A stretch of 64,000 nt of DNA from Rhizomys pruinosus (GCA_009823505.1 VZQC01010550.1:2350560-2414559); one strand, 5' to 3'; shown: positions 1 through 12,814, numbered from the stretch's first letter. A program made the numbers and translations. The notes: generated from the letters alone by a model not told the origin.

Positions 1-285
1 TTTTTTTTTAAGATTATTATTTTTTTTGGTCTTTTCACTCAGGGTCTCCCTGTAGCCCAGCTGTCTGGAATTTGCTCTGTGACCAGGCTGGCCTTGACTC
101 ACAAAAGATCCGGCTGCCTCGCCCTCCCAAGTGCCACCTTTTTATTTTATTTTTGAGACCAGGGTCCTCTCTGTGACCCCAGCTGGGCATTAGACCATGG
201 CTTCCTTGGACAATTCATAGATTTCCACCTGCCTCTGCTCCCAAATGCTGGGACTAAAGCATGTGCCACTACGCCCAGCTAATTT
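1..285 (-). repeat. Two B1 SINEs (copy A)
   Basis: Reverse-strand B1 elements lie at about 1-138 and 142-282, each with the T-run, the GAGAC(C)AGGGTC block and an end resembling the B1 head. They match 15725-16002 in copy B and carry indels. Confidence 0.8.
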
Positions 286-1020
286 TTCTGTTTCTTAATC
301 AGTCTTATCCAAGTTCTATACTCCTTATCCAAGCCACCACTGCAGTATTACTTGAGTCTGACCGATGTACCATCTCTACTTCTTGGAGTTTGTTTCCACT
401 ATTATTACATGATCCATTATTAAAATGGCCTTACAGGTATTCAATAAAAGGTGAATTCTGTTATATAAAAAAATCACTTGTCTAGTAAATATTACTCAAT
501 GTTTCTATATAAGATTTGAGCAGTAGAATTTAGTGATGACAGAATGTTAGGATTATCCACAATGGTATCTATACTAGTCATATATAACTAGTTGATAAAA
601 GAACAAAACTATTAATTTCAATGAGCAAATCAAGTTTCTGTTCCATAGAGCTAATGTTCTGTTGGGACAGTAAGTATACAGTGTGGAATCTATTAAAAGC
701 CATGAAACCCAGCAAGTTGATATGGTTTCTAACTTCATTTCAATACAGCCAAAGGAAAGCCCATTTATACTAACATCTCAGTGAAGAGATCAATGAAAGA
801 TGGAAAACTGTATCTGAACAAAGCTCTTCCAGGAACAGGCAGGGAATAAGTGCAAGTCTTTATTTCCTATCTACTTTATCCATCAAATGCTAAAAGGTCC
901 AACACTGGTCTACCAAGACTAAGATTTTGCCATATTCTTGTGTATTCATCTACTTTATCCAGTTCACAACTTAACCATAATGGTTGACAGAAGAATAACA
1001 TCATCTGGGAAGCTAGGAAT
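286..1020. other. Single-copy sequence, no gene seen
   Basis: This is AT-rich, non-repetitive DNA with no exon-like open frame. It is repeated almost perfectly at 16003-16736. Confidence 0.6.
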
Positions 1021-1021
1021 G

Positions 1022-1745
1022 CCTTTTTTTTTTTCTTTTTTTTGGAGGTGCGGTCCTTTGAGACAGGGTCTCCCTATAAGCCCCAGTGTCATGGAACTCC
1101 ACTATGTAACCAGGCTGGCCTTGAACTCCAGCGATCTGCTGCCTCTGCCTCCTGAGTGTGGATTAAAGCCTGCATCACCACGCCAAGTTTCATTAAATGA
1201 TTTTTGATGTTAGTAATCTTTTTCACTGTTTACCCTCCTTTCTATTTTATCTGCCCAGTGTATTCTGTTTTCATCCTTAGAGTTTCATTTTGAGACCATG
1301 AGGTCTACCCGGAACCTTCTAAGTTTTTAATCACACATTTAATGATAAGCTCCATTTTCTGTTTTTTAATATTTTATGTGTATTAGTGCTTATTGTTGCA
1401 TTTAGGTGAGTGCACCAGCGTTGTGCTATCCCTTGGAGGTCAGAGGGCATCAGATTCCCTTGGGATTGGAGTTAAAGACGGTTGTTTTTTTTTTCAGCAG
1501 CCATGTGGGTGCTTCGGATCGAACCTGGGTCCTCTGCAAAAGCAGTCGTGCTCTTAACTGTGAGCCATCTCTTTTTTTTTTTTTTGCCTTTCTTATTTAT
1601 GTTTTTCTTTTTGCTACCAGGGTCTCCCTTTAGTCCCAGCTAGCCTGGAAACTTGCTATGTCGACCAAGCTGGGCTTGAATTCTAGAGCTCCACCTGCCT
1701 TGCCTCCTAAGTACTGGGATTTTTAAAGGTATGCACCACCACACT
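1022..1745 (-). repeat. B1, B2-like and B1 SINEs (copy A)
   Basis: Reverse-strand B1 at 1022-1188, a B2-like element at about 1366-1571 and another B1 at 1572-1745. The counterparts at 16740-17455 are cleaner. Confidence 0.75.
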
Positions 1746-1836
1746 GGGTTGCCAACATTTTGTTAAAACTCCATGTAGGAAATCCCCTATGAATAATAAG
1801 CAATTGAAGGAGTACATGGAAAACCCTTTCCATTTT

Positions 1837-1893
1837 ATTTTTTTTTTTTTTTTTTTTTTTTTTCAGTAGTCTCCAAATAAAAATTTTTTTTTT

Positions 1894-1931
<38 letters not shown>
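1837..1931. repeat. Inflated T-run and A-run
   Basis: A run of about 25 T is followed 30 bases later by T9 and then about 35 A. In copy B the same place (17535-17610) has only short runs plus about 30 bases of ordinary sequence. The runs therefore replace real sequence, as in uncorrected homopolymer errors. Confidence 0.75.
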
Positions 1932-1934
<3 letters not shown>

Positions 1935-1984
1935 CTATAATGAAAATTTTACACGTTCTTTGAAGAGGTGAGGAGGAAGACACC

Positions 1985-2465
1985 AGAAGATGGAAGTCTC
2001 TCCAGGTTACTCATGGATCAGAAGAATAGTTATAGTAAAATTGACCACCCTACCCAAATTAATATAACGTTTAATGCCATCCCAATCAAAAATCCCCATA
2101 TGACTTTTTTCACAGAATTAGAAAATTGAAATCAAAAAAATTCATATGGTATTTAAAAGACTCCATATAGCCCAAGCAACCCTGCAGCAAAAAGAGTAAT
2201 GCAAGGGGAATTCTTACTATACAGATATCAACTCTACTATAGAGCTTATAGTATAAAAACAGCACTGATACTGATATAAAAATAGATCATGGATCAATGG
2301 AATAAATTTGAAGGACCCAAACTTGAGTACATTACAATTTAGCCACCTGATTACTTGACAAAGGAGCCAATATTATACTCTTTCAATAGAGGCGACCGCA
2401 TCTCAGCAAAAATGGTGTGGCAAAACTGGATCAATGAAACCCCTACCTTACCTTCTACAAGTCAA
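1985..2465 (+). mobile_element. L1 ORF2 3' fragment (copy A)
   Basis: The text matches the conserved 3' part of rodent LINE-1 ORF2, with blocks such as GCAATCCCAATCAAAAT-like and GATCATGGATCAATGGAAT. It is broken by indels. Counterpart at 17625-18112. Confidence 0.8.
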
Positions 2466-2511
2466 TTCTAAAGTTTTTTTTTTAATAAAAAAAAAAAAAA
2501 AAAAAAAAAAA

Positions 2512-2846
2512 TTTTTTTATTAATTTTCTTTATTTCTTGTTGTTGTAGTGATGAGTACTGCTCTGCATTGGCAAGCTGGCTACCCTGTGTCGTGGCAATG
2601 CCGCGGAGAGTTAACCCGGGAAACGGGTTCGGATTCCCCTGGAACTGGAGTTCTCCTGGAATTGGAGTTTCATGGATGAGTCTAGGACGGTTCTCAGGCC
2701 GCCATGTGGGTGCTGGGGATCGAACCGGGCTCCTCTGTAAAGCGGTGGTCGGCATCCGTCTCGAAAAAGACAAAAAAAAAACAAAAAAAAAAAACAAAAC
2801 GAAACGGTCGGCACTCTTAACCGCTAGTCCATTCCTCCAGCCCCCT
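2512..2846 (-). repeat. B2 SINE with a foreign B1 tail inside (copy A)
   Basis: A reverse B2 is interrupted at about 2748-2805 by a B1 3' tail (TCTCGAAAAAGAC plus A-runs), after which the B2 text repeats a few bases and resumes. Copy B has no such insert, so this is probably a read chimera. Confidence 0.65.
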
Positions 2847-3910
2847 CAAATATAAATTCTAACATGGTATGAAGCCTTTCAATGTGAAACCTGAAACTGA
2901 AAATGTTAGAAGTAAACATAGGCAGTATCTACAAACTGCATTCGGTTATTAGAAGAATTTTTTTTTTTTTTTTTTGCTTTCGAGAGGGTCTCCTTGTAGT
3001 CCCAGCTGTCCTGGAACTCGTTTCTGAGACCAGGCTGGCCTTGAACTCAAGATCCGTCTGCCTCTGCCTCCCAAGTGCCTAGGATTAAAACGGCCGTGCG
3101 CCACCACGCCCGGCAAAACTAGGGAGACTTTCTAAATCAGACAGCAGGTTGCGCAGGATACCTACCGGACAAACAATCAACAAATGGGACCTCACTAAAT
3201 TTAAAAAGCTTCTGTACCAGCTGGTGCGTGGTGGCGCACGCCTTAATCCTACCACTTGGGGGCCGAGGCAGGCGGATCTTTGTAGTTCATGCCCAGCCTG
3301 GTCTACAGAGTGAGTTCCAGGGACAGCTGGGGCTACAGAGATACCCCTGTCTCAAAAAGACAAAAAAAAAAAAAAAAAAAAACAAAAAACGGCTTCTGTT
3401 ACAGCCAAATAGAAATCCAGGAGAAAGAGAAAGCCCACAGATTGAGAGGAAATATTCAACCAGTGACACATCTGACAGAGGCTTAACATCCAGATTATAT
3501 AAATTATTCAAAAACCAAAGACCAAGAAAAACACAAATGACCCAATTATAATAGATGGGCGAAAAGTCGCGAAGATCTAAACTGAGACTTCTCATAAACG
3601 ATGCCAAGAAGAAACATCTTCACGTGTTCAACCTTGTTAGAATAACGCAAAAGCAACTTAAAAACTATTTTAATATTTCATCTTATACTCAGTAAGACTG
3701 GCTATGTTAAACAGAAAATTAAACATGATACCAAAATTATAGGAGGTTGTGGGGAAGGGGAATGCTCATTCATTTCTGGTGGGAATGCAAACTCCCACAA
3801 TCCCTATGGAAGCAGTGTGGAGATTTTAGTGTTTGCTAAGTGAGTGACGTAACACAGTCTCAGAAAAAACAAAAGACATTATGTTCCCCTCATTTTGTGG
3901 TTCCTAAACA
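2846..3910 (+). mobile_element. L1 3' end with nested B1 elements (copy A)
   Basis: L1 ORF2 C-terminal and 3' UTR-like sequence, interrupted by a reverse B1 (2957-3114) and a forward B1 (3217-3392). Counterpart 18696-19430. Confidence 0.75.
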
Positions 3911-4019
3911 GCAAACCATTTAAGTCAAAGTGTGTAACTGGTCAGTAAAAATAGTATCACATGGACTGATACTGCTGTAGATAATAGCTTTAGGTATCGG
4001 CCTCTATTTTCCTCCGTTC

Positions 4020-5275
4020 TAAGATTTATGAGAAAGAACAATTGCCACGCTGTCCCCAGTGGAGTCTGCGTGACTCACTCACCAGATGGAGGCGCAGGCT
4101 TCAAGGGAGTTAGCCTCCTGGGGCAGAGTGTGCTCCTAGCCCTTTTTTAGGTCCTGGTTTTACTTTGCTGATTATTATCACGTGCTCTGGTATCACAGTT
4201 CTGGGACATGGTCTCTCTAACTCCTTTGCAGTTCCAGGAAACCCGAGTCGTAAATTGGACATGGATGAGTTTCCAGGGACGGTGCCTCCCACAAACTTTC
4301 CGCCTGTCCTTCAAGCTTTGATTAAAGTAACAAAAAAATCCTACAAAAATATAAAACCATGGGACCAACTACAGCAGCAACAAAAGTTATTTGAAAAACT
4401 TAAATCCAAATAACGTTAAGGCGTTTCTTAAATTTGCCTAATTACAAATGGCCAGCTTTCATTATAGGAAATAGACTTAAATGCCCCTTAAATTACAGGG
4501 AAACTAACTGAAATTGACACCATATATTTCTAGGCAGACTTTAGGGTATTGGTTAGGATGGTATTATATTACGATATATGGCAGAATGGAAAGGGTTAAC
4601 CATGCAGATGCAACTCTCTAGTTGGAGCAGGTCTGGTTCCCATGAATACCTTAACCACAATACAGTCCAACCCTGAATTATTAGCTCCCAGAGCTACCTG
4701 AGTTCAGGATGAAACTTTCCACAGACCCTGTAGGAATGCTTCTCCTCCTCTAAGAGCCCATTATTCTCCAAGGGGCTCCATGCTACTAAACACAACCAAC
4801 CAGTTTAAACAACGGAAAAAATGTTTTAAAACACCCGGGGTTAATAAAAAATCACTAATCAAAAAGGAAAAAATTCTTTCTAAGTAAAAGAAACCATACC
4901 TCATATCTAAAGATATCACAAGGACTCAAACTACTAGTATAAGAAAGTCACGCTTACACAAACTTTTTTAACCACGGTCTCGCATCAGTTGGGCATAAAA
5001 CAACATAAAAACTTTGATTCCTTGATGTTTGTTGCTTTCAAAATTATTGATCTCAAAAGTTCTGTATAATCTTGCTAATCATATGAATAAACAGTGTGAT
5101 CCTCTTGCCAACTTTTTCTGTATAAAACTAATACTTATGAAAAATTAAAGTGCACTCAGACTCAAGCCTTTTGGTTGTCTGTGTGTCATTTCTCGCCCAA
5201 TCCCTGCCCACCTACTCTTCTCCCTGTTCGGTCGTTGGTGGGACTGATTGCTCCGCTCCGCTGTCAGTCGCCCAA
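4020..5275 (+). mobile_element. Endogenous retrovirus remnant with LTR-like 3' end (copy A)
   Basis: This is the degraded duplicate of 19545-20775. A short open frame remnant is followed by an LTR-like tract with an AATAAA signal near 5087. All frames are short and interrupted here. See copy B for the clearer version. Confidence 0.5.
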
Positions 5276-5280
5276 ACAAT

Positions 5281-5702
5281 TTTTTCTTTTTTTTTGGTTC
5301 TTTTGAGACAGGGGTCTCCCTGTAGCCCCAGCTGCCTGGAACTCCACTGTGTAGATACCAGCCTGGCCTTGAACTCCACAAAGAGATTCACCTGGGCCTC
5401 TGTCTCCTGCAAGTTCTGAGATTAAAGCGTGTGCCACCATGCTCCAGCCGAGACCAAGCAAGAAAAAAAGAACAATGTTTAAAACTACATTAATAATATT
5501 ATACCAAAAAAAAAAAAAAAAACTATCTATATATATCATATATATTATATATATACACAAACTTTAATCCTAGCACTTGGGAGGCAGAGGCAGGCGGGAT
5601 CTTTGTGCGTTTCAAGGCCAGCCTGGTCTACAGACGGTGAGTTTCCAGGACAGCTGGGCTACAGGGAGACCCTGTCTCGAAAAAGACAAAAATAAACAAA
5701 AA

Positions 5703-5744
<42 letters not shown>

Positions 5745-5955
5745 ATTATATATATATATACTATATCTATATATACTATATATATATTTTTATTTTTCCT
5801 TTTTTTTCTGGTATTTTCGAGACAGGGGTCTCTCTGTAGCCCCGGCTACCCTGGAACTCGCTCGTAAGCCCAGGCTGGTCCTTGAACTCACAAAAGATCA
5901 CCTGCCTCTGCCTCAGTGCTAGGATTAAAGGCGTGCCCACCACGCCCAGCCTAAG
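5281..5955. repeat. B1(-), B1(+), TA-repeat, B1(-) cluster (copy A)
   Basis: B1 reverse at 5281-5452, B1 forward at 5562-5742 with a 40-base A tail, a TA-rich microsatellite at 5742-5790 and B1 reverse at 5795-5952. Counterparts are at 20775-21410. Confidence 0.75.
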
Positions 5956-6591
5956 TTATATTTCTTTTTACGTGAAAGCAACTGTAACATTATAAAGTGA
6001 ATGTCTAATGTTTTTGGAATTAACCTATACTTCATTTTTAGACTTTGTAAATTTTCTATATGTATGGAGTGTAAAAGAAAAAAAAAAGCTAAGGGGGAGA
6101 GAATCATGATATCAATGCTGGGATGGATTGCTCCCACAAGCCCACCGTTGGTCGTACTTAAGACGAGTACTGGAGTGGCAAGACGGCAAAGTCAGTAGAA
6201 AACACCTGTTTTATAAGCTTTTGTTCAAAGCACACGTACACAGCTCTTAGCTGTTAATTTGATGCTAATGAAGTAGTAATGTACTGAATAAGGATACAGT
6301 GTTCTTACAACAAAGCATACATAAATCAAGGCTATATAGGGATGGCTTTCACAGTAGAAGAACTAGAAACCGGAAATGAGAAATTATTGATAATAGCTAC
6401 AAAATTTTAGGTACACAAAATGAGTATCAACCCTGAGAATCTACTGTACCCCATAGTAGCTATAATAAATAATTTGTAGTGTATGCTTGAAGATTGCCTA
6501 AGAGGATTGATTTTATAAGATTATATCAGTGTCTGATTGAATTGATGGAGGATTTTGTGACCCGACCTCAGAACCCTACCTCTGTTAATTC

Positions 6592-6772
6592 TTTTTTTTT
6601 TTTTTTTTTTTTTTGGTGCTTTTCGAGGGACAGCAGGTCTCCCTGTAGCCCCACTGTTCTAGAACTCACTTCTGGTCGACCAGGTGTCCTTTGAATCACA
6701 AAAAGAATCCGCCGCCTTTGCCTCGCAAGTGCTAGGATTTAACAGGCGGTGCGCCACCACGGCCCGGCTACC
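6592..6772 (-). repeat. B1 SINE (copy A)
   Basis: Reverse B1 with a 23-base T-run, indel-rich, matching 22022-22195. Confidence 0.75.
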
Positions 6773-6985
6773 TCTGTATTCTTTAAGGAACAATAGTCCA
6801 ATATTAGATAATGTAATGTTTAGGAAACTTTGAAATCTCAATTAGCTTAATGGACCAACTTGTGCATCTAGTTTTATATTATTTGATTTGGAAAAGCCAA
6901 TCTATTCAATAAACCCTGTTTTAAATAAACAACAACAAGAAAAAAATTTCCTGGGTTTTGTAATTAAGGTCTTCAGCTAACATGT

Positions 6986-8152
6986 TTGTTTTTTTTTTTC
7001 TTTTTTTATCTTTTTAAATTTCTATGCTCTTGTATGTGTAGTGATACTGCTGCCATATCCATGGATTGGGTGCAACCCAGTGTCGTGCAATGCCATTCAG
7101 GAGTTCAGAAGAGGGTGCCTCAGATTCCCCTGTTGGAACTGGAGTTAAAAGCCTGTCATCAGCCGCCATGTGCGGTGCTGGGATCGAACCCAGCGTCCTC
7201 TGCAAGAGCAGTCGGTTGTGCTCTTAACCTCTCAGCCATATCTCCAGCCCTTTTTTTTTTTTGGTCCTTTTTGGAGACAGGGTTTCTCCCTGTTAGCTCC
7301 AGCCGCTGTCCTGGAACTCTACTCTGTAGACCAGGCAGGACTCGAACTCACACAAAGATCGCCTTCTGCCTCTGCCTCCAAGTCTAGGATTACAGGCAGC
7401 AACACCACGTCAGCTCTCCAGCCCCCTTTTTGTTCTTTTTGAGACAGGGGTCTCTCCCTGTAGCTCCAGCTGGCCTGGACTTGCATGTAGACCAGGCTTG
7501 GCCTTGAACTCAAGAGATTATCCTCTCCCTGCCCTCCCAAGTCTAGGATCAAAGGTGTGTTGCCACCACACCATGCCACGCACTAACATTTTCCACCTTT
7601 TAACTCATTCTATTGACAGTAGGCATTACTTTTTTTTCTTCCTTTTTTGGTTATTTGTGAGGCAGGGTCTCCCTTTTAGTCCAGCTGTCCTGGAGCTCAC
7701 TGCGTAGACAGGCTGGCCTTGAACTTCATAGAGATGCCGCCTAACTCTACCACCTGAGTGCCGGAATTAAGGGTGTGCGCCACCACTCCTCGGCTAGAAC
7801 ATAGGCTTACTTTTTTTTTTTTTGGTCTTTTCGAGGACAGGGTCTCCCTGCTGTAGCGTCAGCTGGCCTGGAAACTCCCTCTGTAGACAAGGCTGGCCTT
7901 GGAACCACAAAGGATCCGCCTGCTCTGCCTCCCAAGTGCTAGCGATTAAAGGCAACGCCCACCACACCCGGCTAAATAGGATTACTTTTTTTTTTTTTTC
8001 GGTTTTTTTGAGGGACAGGGTCTCCTGTCGCTCCAGCTGGGCCCTTGAACTCACTCTGTAGACCCGAATGGCCTTGAACTTCACAAAGATCCGCCTTGCC
8101 TTCTGCCTCCCGGAGTGCTAGGATAAAGGTTGTGCGCCACCACACCCGGCTT
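6986..8152 (-). repeat. B2-B1-B1 composite and three more B1 (copy A)
   Basis: Reverse B2 (6986-7250), B1 (7250-7418), B1 (7428-7580), then B1 at 7630-7795, 7811-7972 and 7986-8152. All show frequent single-base gains and losses compared with 22430-23492. Confidence 0.75.
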
Positions 8153-8289
8153 TCATATAGGATTATCCTTTTAATAACCCTCCTAACATAAAACCGTTAA
8201 GGACATTTTTCTCTTTAGTCCTTAGGAAATATTAAAAGGAATTTATAGTTTTGTGAATTTTTGCTTTGGTCCACATCAAGTAACCATAG

Positions 8290-9230
8290 ATTAAATGCTT
8301 TGTCTATTTACCACACAGCTCTTAATATTTGTGTTATGAGTGTATTGGCTTGTATATATGTAAGTGCCCTGTGTGTGCAATACTTGAGGTCAGAATAGGG
8401 TGTCAGAATCCCTAAAACTGGAGATATGTGATGTTGGCTGGTTTGCCAGTGCGTGCTAGGATTTGAAAATGTGGTCTTCTGCAAAAAACAACCAGTGCTT
8501 TTCACCTCTGAGCCATCTCACCAGCCCCCTTACTGCTGTTAAACAAAAAAACCCCGAACTATTAGCATTGGGAGACAGAGGCAGGCGGATCTTTGCGCGT
8601 TCAAGGCCCCAGCCTTGTCTACAGATGGCATTTCCAGGACAGCTTGGGGTACAGGGAGGCCCTGTCTCAAAAAAGACCAAAAAAAAACAAGAACTAACAG
8701 GCGCTGCTGAGATATCTGCAGGTCAAGGGTTATTTGCCATTCTACGCCAGCTGACATGAGTTCCATCCTCAAAACCCACATGTCGAGATAGGACTCTCAA
8801 AGTTCTCTACATGTGCGCCCCCTCCAAATAATAAAATTAATAACTGTAGAACAAAACAAAAACCAGAAAAGAAAAGACAAGGGAGTGGTGAGATCGCTCA
8901 GTGAGTGAAAACACCTGCTGCCAAGCCAGATGTCTTGAGTTTCATCCCCAGGACCCATTGGCAGAAGGAGATACACCAACCTTCCTGCCACCGTGTGCCA
9001 TGGTACTGAACACTGCTTGGCATGTTGCACTCATCGCACAAAAAATATTTTCTCTAAAAAAAAGAAAGCGGTGGTTGCCACTTTTAATACCTGTGTCACT
9101 CTGGCGGCAGAGGCCTGTAGATTCTTGTGAGTTCAAGGCCGCTGGTCAAAATAGTTCCAGGACAGTTTGAGCTACAGGGAGACCCTGTGTCACCCCCCTA
9201 CCCCCAACCCCCAAAAAAGAGAGAAGGAAG
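8290..9230. repeat. B2-like, B1, B4-like and B1 SINEs (copy A)
   Basis: Reverse B2-like at 8290-8527, forward B1 at 8555-8695, a forward tRNA-derived element (GTGAGATCGCTCAGTGAG head) from about 8883, and a forward B1-like end to 9230. Confidence 0.65.
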
Positions 9231-9429
9231 GGCATTCAAAAAAGAATTTGCAGTTTTAGATGAAAATTTATTGCTTGCTTACATCTTCAGAACCATAAAC
9301 TTCTTTCCAACTTTGGTTTTGCAGAATAATCAAGAAAAGATGCTTTACAGGATAGACTTTTGACTATTGAATAATAATGAAAACATTTAAAAGTTTAGGG
9401 ACTCATAATAAGTTATAAAACTTTGACAC

Positions 9430-9790
9430 TTTATATTTAATTACCACGCCAGGTTTGGGAGCCTGTGCTGTATTCTGCGTACTTTGGAAGGCAAAGAGAC
9501 ACTTTGCAGGTTTGAGGATACCCAACGTCTACACAGAAAACTACTGCAGAAAAAAAATCACTTAAAAAGAAAAAACGAGCTGGAGAGAATGCTCCGCGTT
9601 AAAGCGCAGCCTGCCCAGCACCCACATGGCGTGCTAAGAAACTGTCTTTACTCCAGTTCCAGGCGGCATCCAACGCCTTTTTGACTCCGCCCGCATTGCA
9701 CGACCACGGGTGCACAAACCTACAAAAAAAAAAAAAAAAAAACACTCATACACACAAAACTAAAACAAAATTAAAAAAAAAAACGGCATC
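9430..9790 (+). repeat. B1-like fragment and B2 SINE (copy A)
   Basis: An old B1-like piece at 9447-9560, then a forward B2 (head GAGCTGGAGAGAATG-like) to 9790 with corrupted A-runs. Counterpart 24770-25095. Confidence 0.65.
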
Positions 9791-10072
9791 TGTATCCCAT
9801 GTTATGAGGTCTTTATTCAATTATGCCTGAAAAATTGCATACTTATATTTTATGTTCTTCATAACAAGTTTATGAAGAGATGGTGTAAAATATCCATAAA
9901 TTAAAAGTTGGATTAAAACTGAAACAAAGACAACTAAATCCCTACACAGCTGTACTGTAAGAACATAGGTGGTTTCCGTTGTTTTTGGTTCTGAAAAACA
10001 AATTTAGCCTCATCTCACCAGGAAACATCTCAAGTTTAAAGCAGGTTGTTGATTTGAATTCCATGACGCCCA

Positions 10073-10829
10073 ATCCAATTATTTTTTTAGCGTGTGTCTC
10101 TTTAATTTTTCTTCCCCTATTTCCTTGTCTTCTGTGCCTGAGTCTTGAACAGGTAACCACTTTAGGGGATGTCGGCGATATATTGGCCACGGAGGAAGTG
10201 TCAGCTATTACCAGAACAGCGGAAAATGCCTCATTTTATTTCATTAAAGTTAAAGATCATTATGGTGTGCAATGGCTAGCCCCCCCATGACCACTATGCT
10301 AAAGATTAACAAACTGAACGGACAAGGTATGTCAGGTGATGAGAAAAAGCTGTAGTGTTTGCACTAAGGCTTTAAGACCTAGAGAGATAAAGGGGGCAGA
10401 ATGAGCACCCCAAGACACTCCTATCTTTGACCTTACAGTCTGGACTAGCTGCCAGGGGGACTATTATACAGTTCACACCATTTGACATTACATGACATTC
10501 TTTATTTCCAACTCTGGTTCCTACTAGTAGGTCCAGCCAGCAAACCCCAACTCGGAAAACCTATGTGGCCGCTGACACTCAAACACCCACAAGTATCTTA
10601 CCAAACAAGAGAACGCAAATCCGGCCATAACTATGTAGACAGTCCACCCAAACTGTTCAGCCACGTATCCGTAGGCAAATCCAACGATCTAGGAAGTAAC
10701 AATGTATGTTAAACACAATCAAGATGGGGGAGAGGGGATTCAAAGATAAAGTGTAAAAGCAATACTTACTGCAGAGAATAGAATAATTCCCTGAAACATC
10801 TGTTCAGCTAGTTTCTGCCCCTTGTAATC
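10073..10829 (-). pseudogene. Spcs1: Partial, broken SPCS1 duplicate (exons 2-4)
   Basis: Exon 2 (10770-10829) and exon 3 (10602-10688) are base-identical to the intact gene, splice sites included. The last exon (10073-10204) carries several inserted bases in its 3' half, which shift the frame before the [13 protein letters not shown] tail. Exon 1 is missing: similarity dissolves at about 11128, at the exon 1 splice donor. Together with the flanking false duplication, this is most simply an assembly ghost of the gene at 25374-26444 and not a real paralogue or pseudogene. If real, it would lack the start codon and a readable C-terminus. Confidence 0.8.
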
Positions 10830-11128
10830 CTGGGGACGAAAGAGAGGGGGACGTGTCGGTTCTACGGCCGAAGAGGTGCCATTCTTGCACGGAACAGGGG
10901 AGTACTAACACTAGTGCTACCCCGGGAAGGTCTGAGTAAGGCAGCAAATTCTGGATTTCCCGGGAGATCTGGGCATCCTAACGGCTAAGGGACCCGGGAG
11001 GGAAGAGAAAGTGACAGCAATCTTCGGGGCTGGGAAGCGCGCCATCTCCAGGTGGAGCTCCGCGCTCGGAGGGCGCCAAGCTCCGAAGCGGCGCGCGGGG
11101 GAGGACCGGACTGAACCCCTCACCCTCT

Positions 11129-11920
11129 GCTGGGCAAAGTGAAAACAAAACAAGGCGACTAAAAAATAGAAAGTATAAAAATGGAAAGTGAGATTGTGTA
11201 TCTTGATGACAGAAGTCAGTCAATAAAAACGTTATTAATTTTCCAAGCTAAATTAAAAAGCCTTCTTAGAAAAAAAGTCACAAGAACCGAATATTAAATG
11301 TCACTTCAGATTTGTGCCTATTAGAAGTTAAATTCTTTGAGAAATGACCTTGAAAAAGATGCTACATCAAGTGGGCAAGTTGGTTTTTGCTGTTAGAGAT
11401 GACTGTTCTTTTAGTCATAAACTAAAAAATAGTTTATAAGGCAAGAAATACATAGAGCATTACAATTCTCCTTTGGCTTTTATACCAAATGCTGACCAGA
11501 CCATGGCTAATTGATATTCGGTTACAATGCATCAGATATGTAGTAGCATTTGCTAATTTCTTTTGAGGTGAGGGGATTGCAAAACGATGAGACTGACTAT
11601 TTCCTCTGGGACCTTAAAATCTAATTAGAGGAAGATTTGTGGGAGAGGAAGCAATCAAGACTTTGACACGGGCTCAAGACAAAAATTAAAGAGATGTCAC
11701 AGGCCATGCATGATTAGTTAATACATGCTTTGTAAGACAAAGGCCATGCTTGGAATTTGAGGAATAATACAGTTCTTTTTTTTTTTTTTACTTTGCTTCT
11801 ACTGACTTCTTCAAGTGTTGGAATTCTATTAACTTCTCTTCCTACATTATGTTTTTAAAGTTAATTATAAATGATTAATATAATGCATGGTATTTCTCTT
11901 TTTTCTTTTTAATTTTTTTT
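11129..11920. other. Intronic/intergenic single-copy sequence
   Basis: AT-rich sequence after the end of copy A. I see no exon and no SINE. By position it should belong to the last intron of the + strand gene whose terminal exon is at 13878. Confidence 0.5.
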
Positions 11921-12800
11921 TTTGTATGTGTATGAATGTATTGTTCGCATGCAGGTCCGTGCACCCGTGTCGTGCAGTGCCGCGGAGGTCAGAAGAGGGT
12001 CTCAGATTCCCCTGGAACTGGAGTTACAGACGGTTCTTAGCCGCCATGTGGGTGCTGGGGATCGAACCCGGGTCCTCTGCAAGAGCGTCGGTGCTCTTAA
12101 CTGCTAGGCCATCTCTCCAGCCCCTTAAATTTTATTTATTTATGTGTATGAATGTACTATCTGCATGTAGGTTTGTGCACCCGTGTCGTGCAATGCCGAG
12201 GAGGTCAGAAGAGGGTGTCGAATTCCCCTGAAACTGGAATTGGAGTTACAGACGGTTCTCCGCCACCATGTGTGTGCTGGGGATCGAACCTGGGTCCTCT
12301 GCAAGAGCAGTCGGAGCTCTTAACCACTAGGCCATCTCTCCAGCCCCATTTATTTATTTTTTATGTGTATGAATGTACTGTCTGCATGCAGGCCTGTGCA
12401 CCTGTGTCGTGCAGTGCTGCAGAAGTCAGAAGAGGGCATTGGATTCCCCTGGAACTGGAGTCAAAGACGGTACTCAGCCACCATGTGGGGCTGGGGATCG
12501 AACCCAGGACCTCTGCAAGAGCAGTTGGCGCTCTTAACCGCTAGGCCATCTCTCCAGCCCCATTAAAGTTTTTTTTTAATTTTATTATTTTATGTGTATG
12601 AGTGTACTGTCTGCATGTAGGTTGGTGCACCTATGTCATGCAATGCTGAGGAGGTCAGAAGAGAGTTTTGGATTCCCCTGGAACTGGAGATAAAGACGGT
12701 TCTTAGCCATCATGTGGGTGCTGGGAATCGAACCCAGGTCCTCTGCAAGAGCAGTCGGTGCTCTTTAACTGCTGAGCCCTCTCTCCAGCCCTAAAATTTT
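11921..12800 (-). repeat. Array of four head-to-tail B2 SINEs
   Basis: Four reverse B2 elements sit end to end at about 11921-12125, 12130-12347, 12350-12562 and 12575-12792. Each runs from a TATGTGTATGAATGTACT-like block to CTCTCCAGCCC. They differ by many substitutions, so they are independent insertions and not a recent tandem copy. Confidence 0.85.
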
Positions 12801-12814
12801 GTTTTGTTTGTTTG

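Larger units (their letters stand above)
1..11128. repeat. Large duplicated segment, copy A (degraded)
   Basis: This stretch repeats 15722-26400 in the same order and orientation. Single-copy parts match perfectly as far as I can read: 371-1020 equals 16087-16736 and 10271-11100 equals 25561-26390 at a constant offset. SINEs and homopolymers carry many one- or two-base indels. Similarity stops in the GC-rich first exon of SPCS1, just past 11128. The left edge is outside the window. The error pattern, perfect in unique DNA and poor in multicopy DNA, fits a long-read fill polished with short reads, so I regard this copy as probably not a true second locus. Confidence 0.85.

Noticed and set aside
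10073..10829. A true second SPCS1 gene
   Set aside because: No exon 1, frameshifts only in the last exon, and it lies in a segment with assembly-error character.
11887..12566. Series of open frames with a recurring [12 protein letters not shown] motif
   Set aside because: These are translations of reverse B2 elements, repeated throughout the window.
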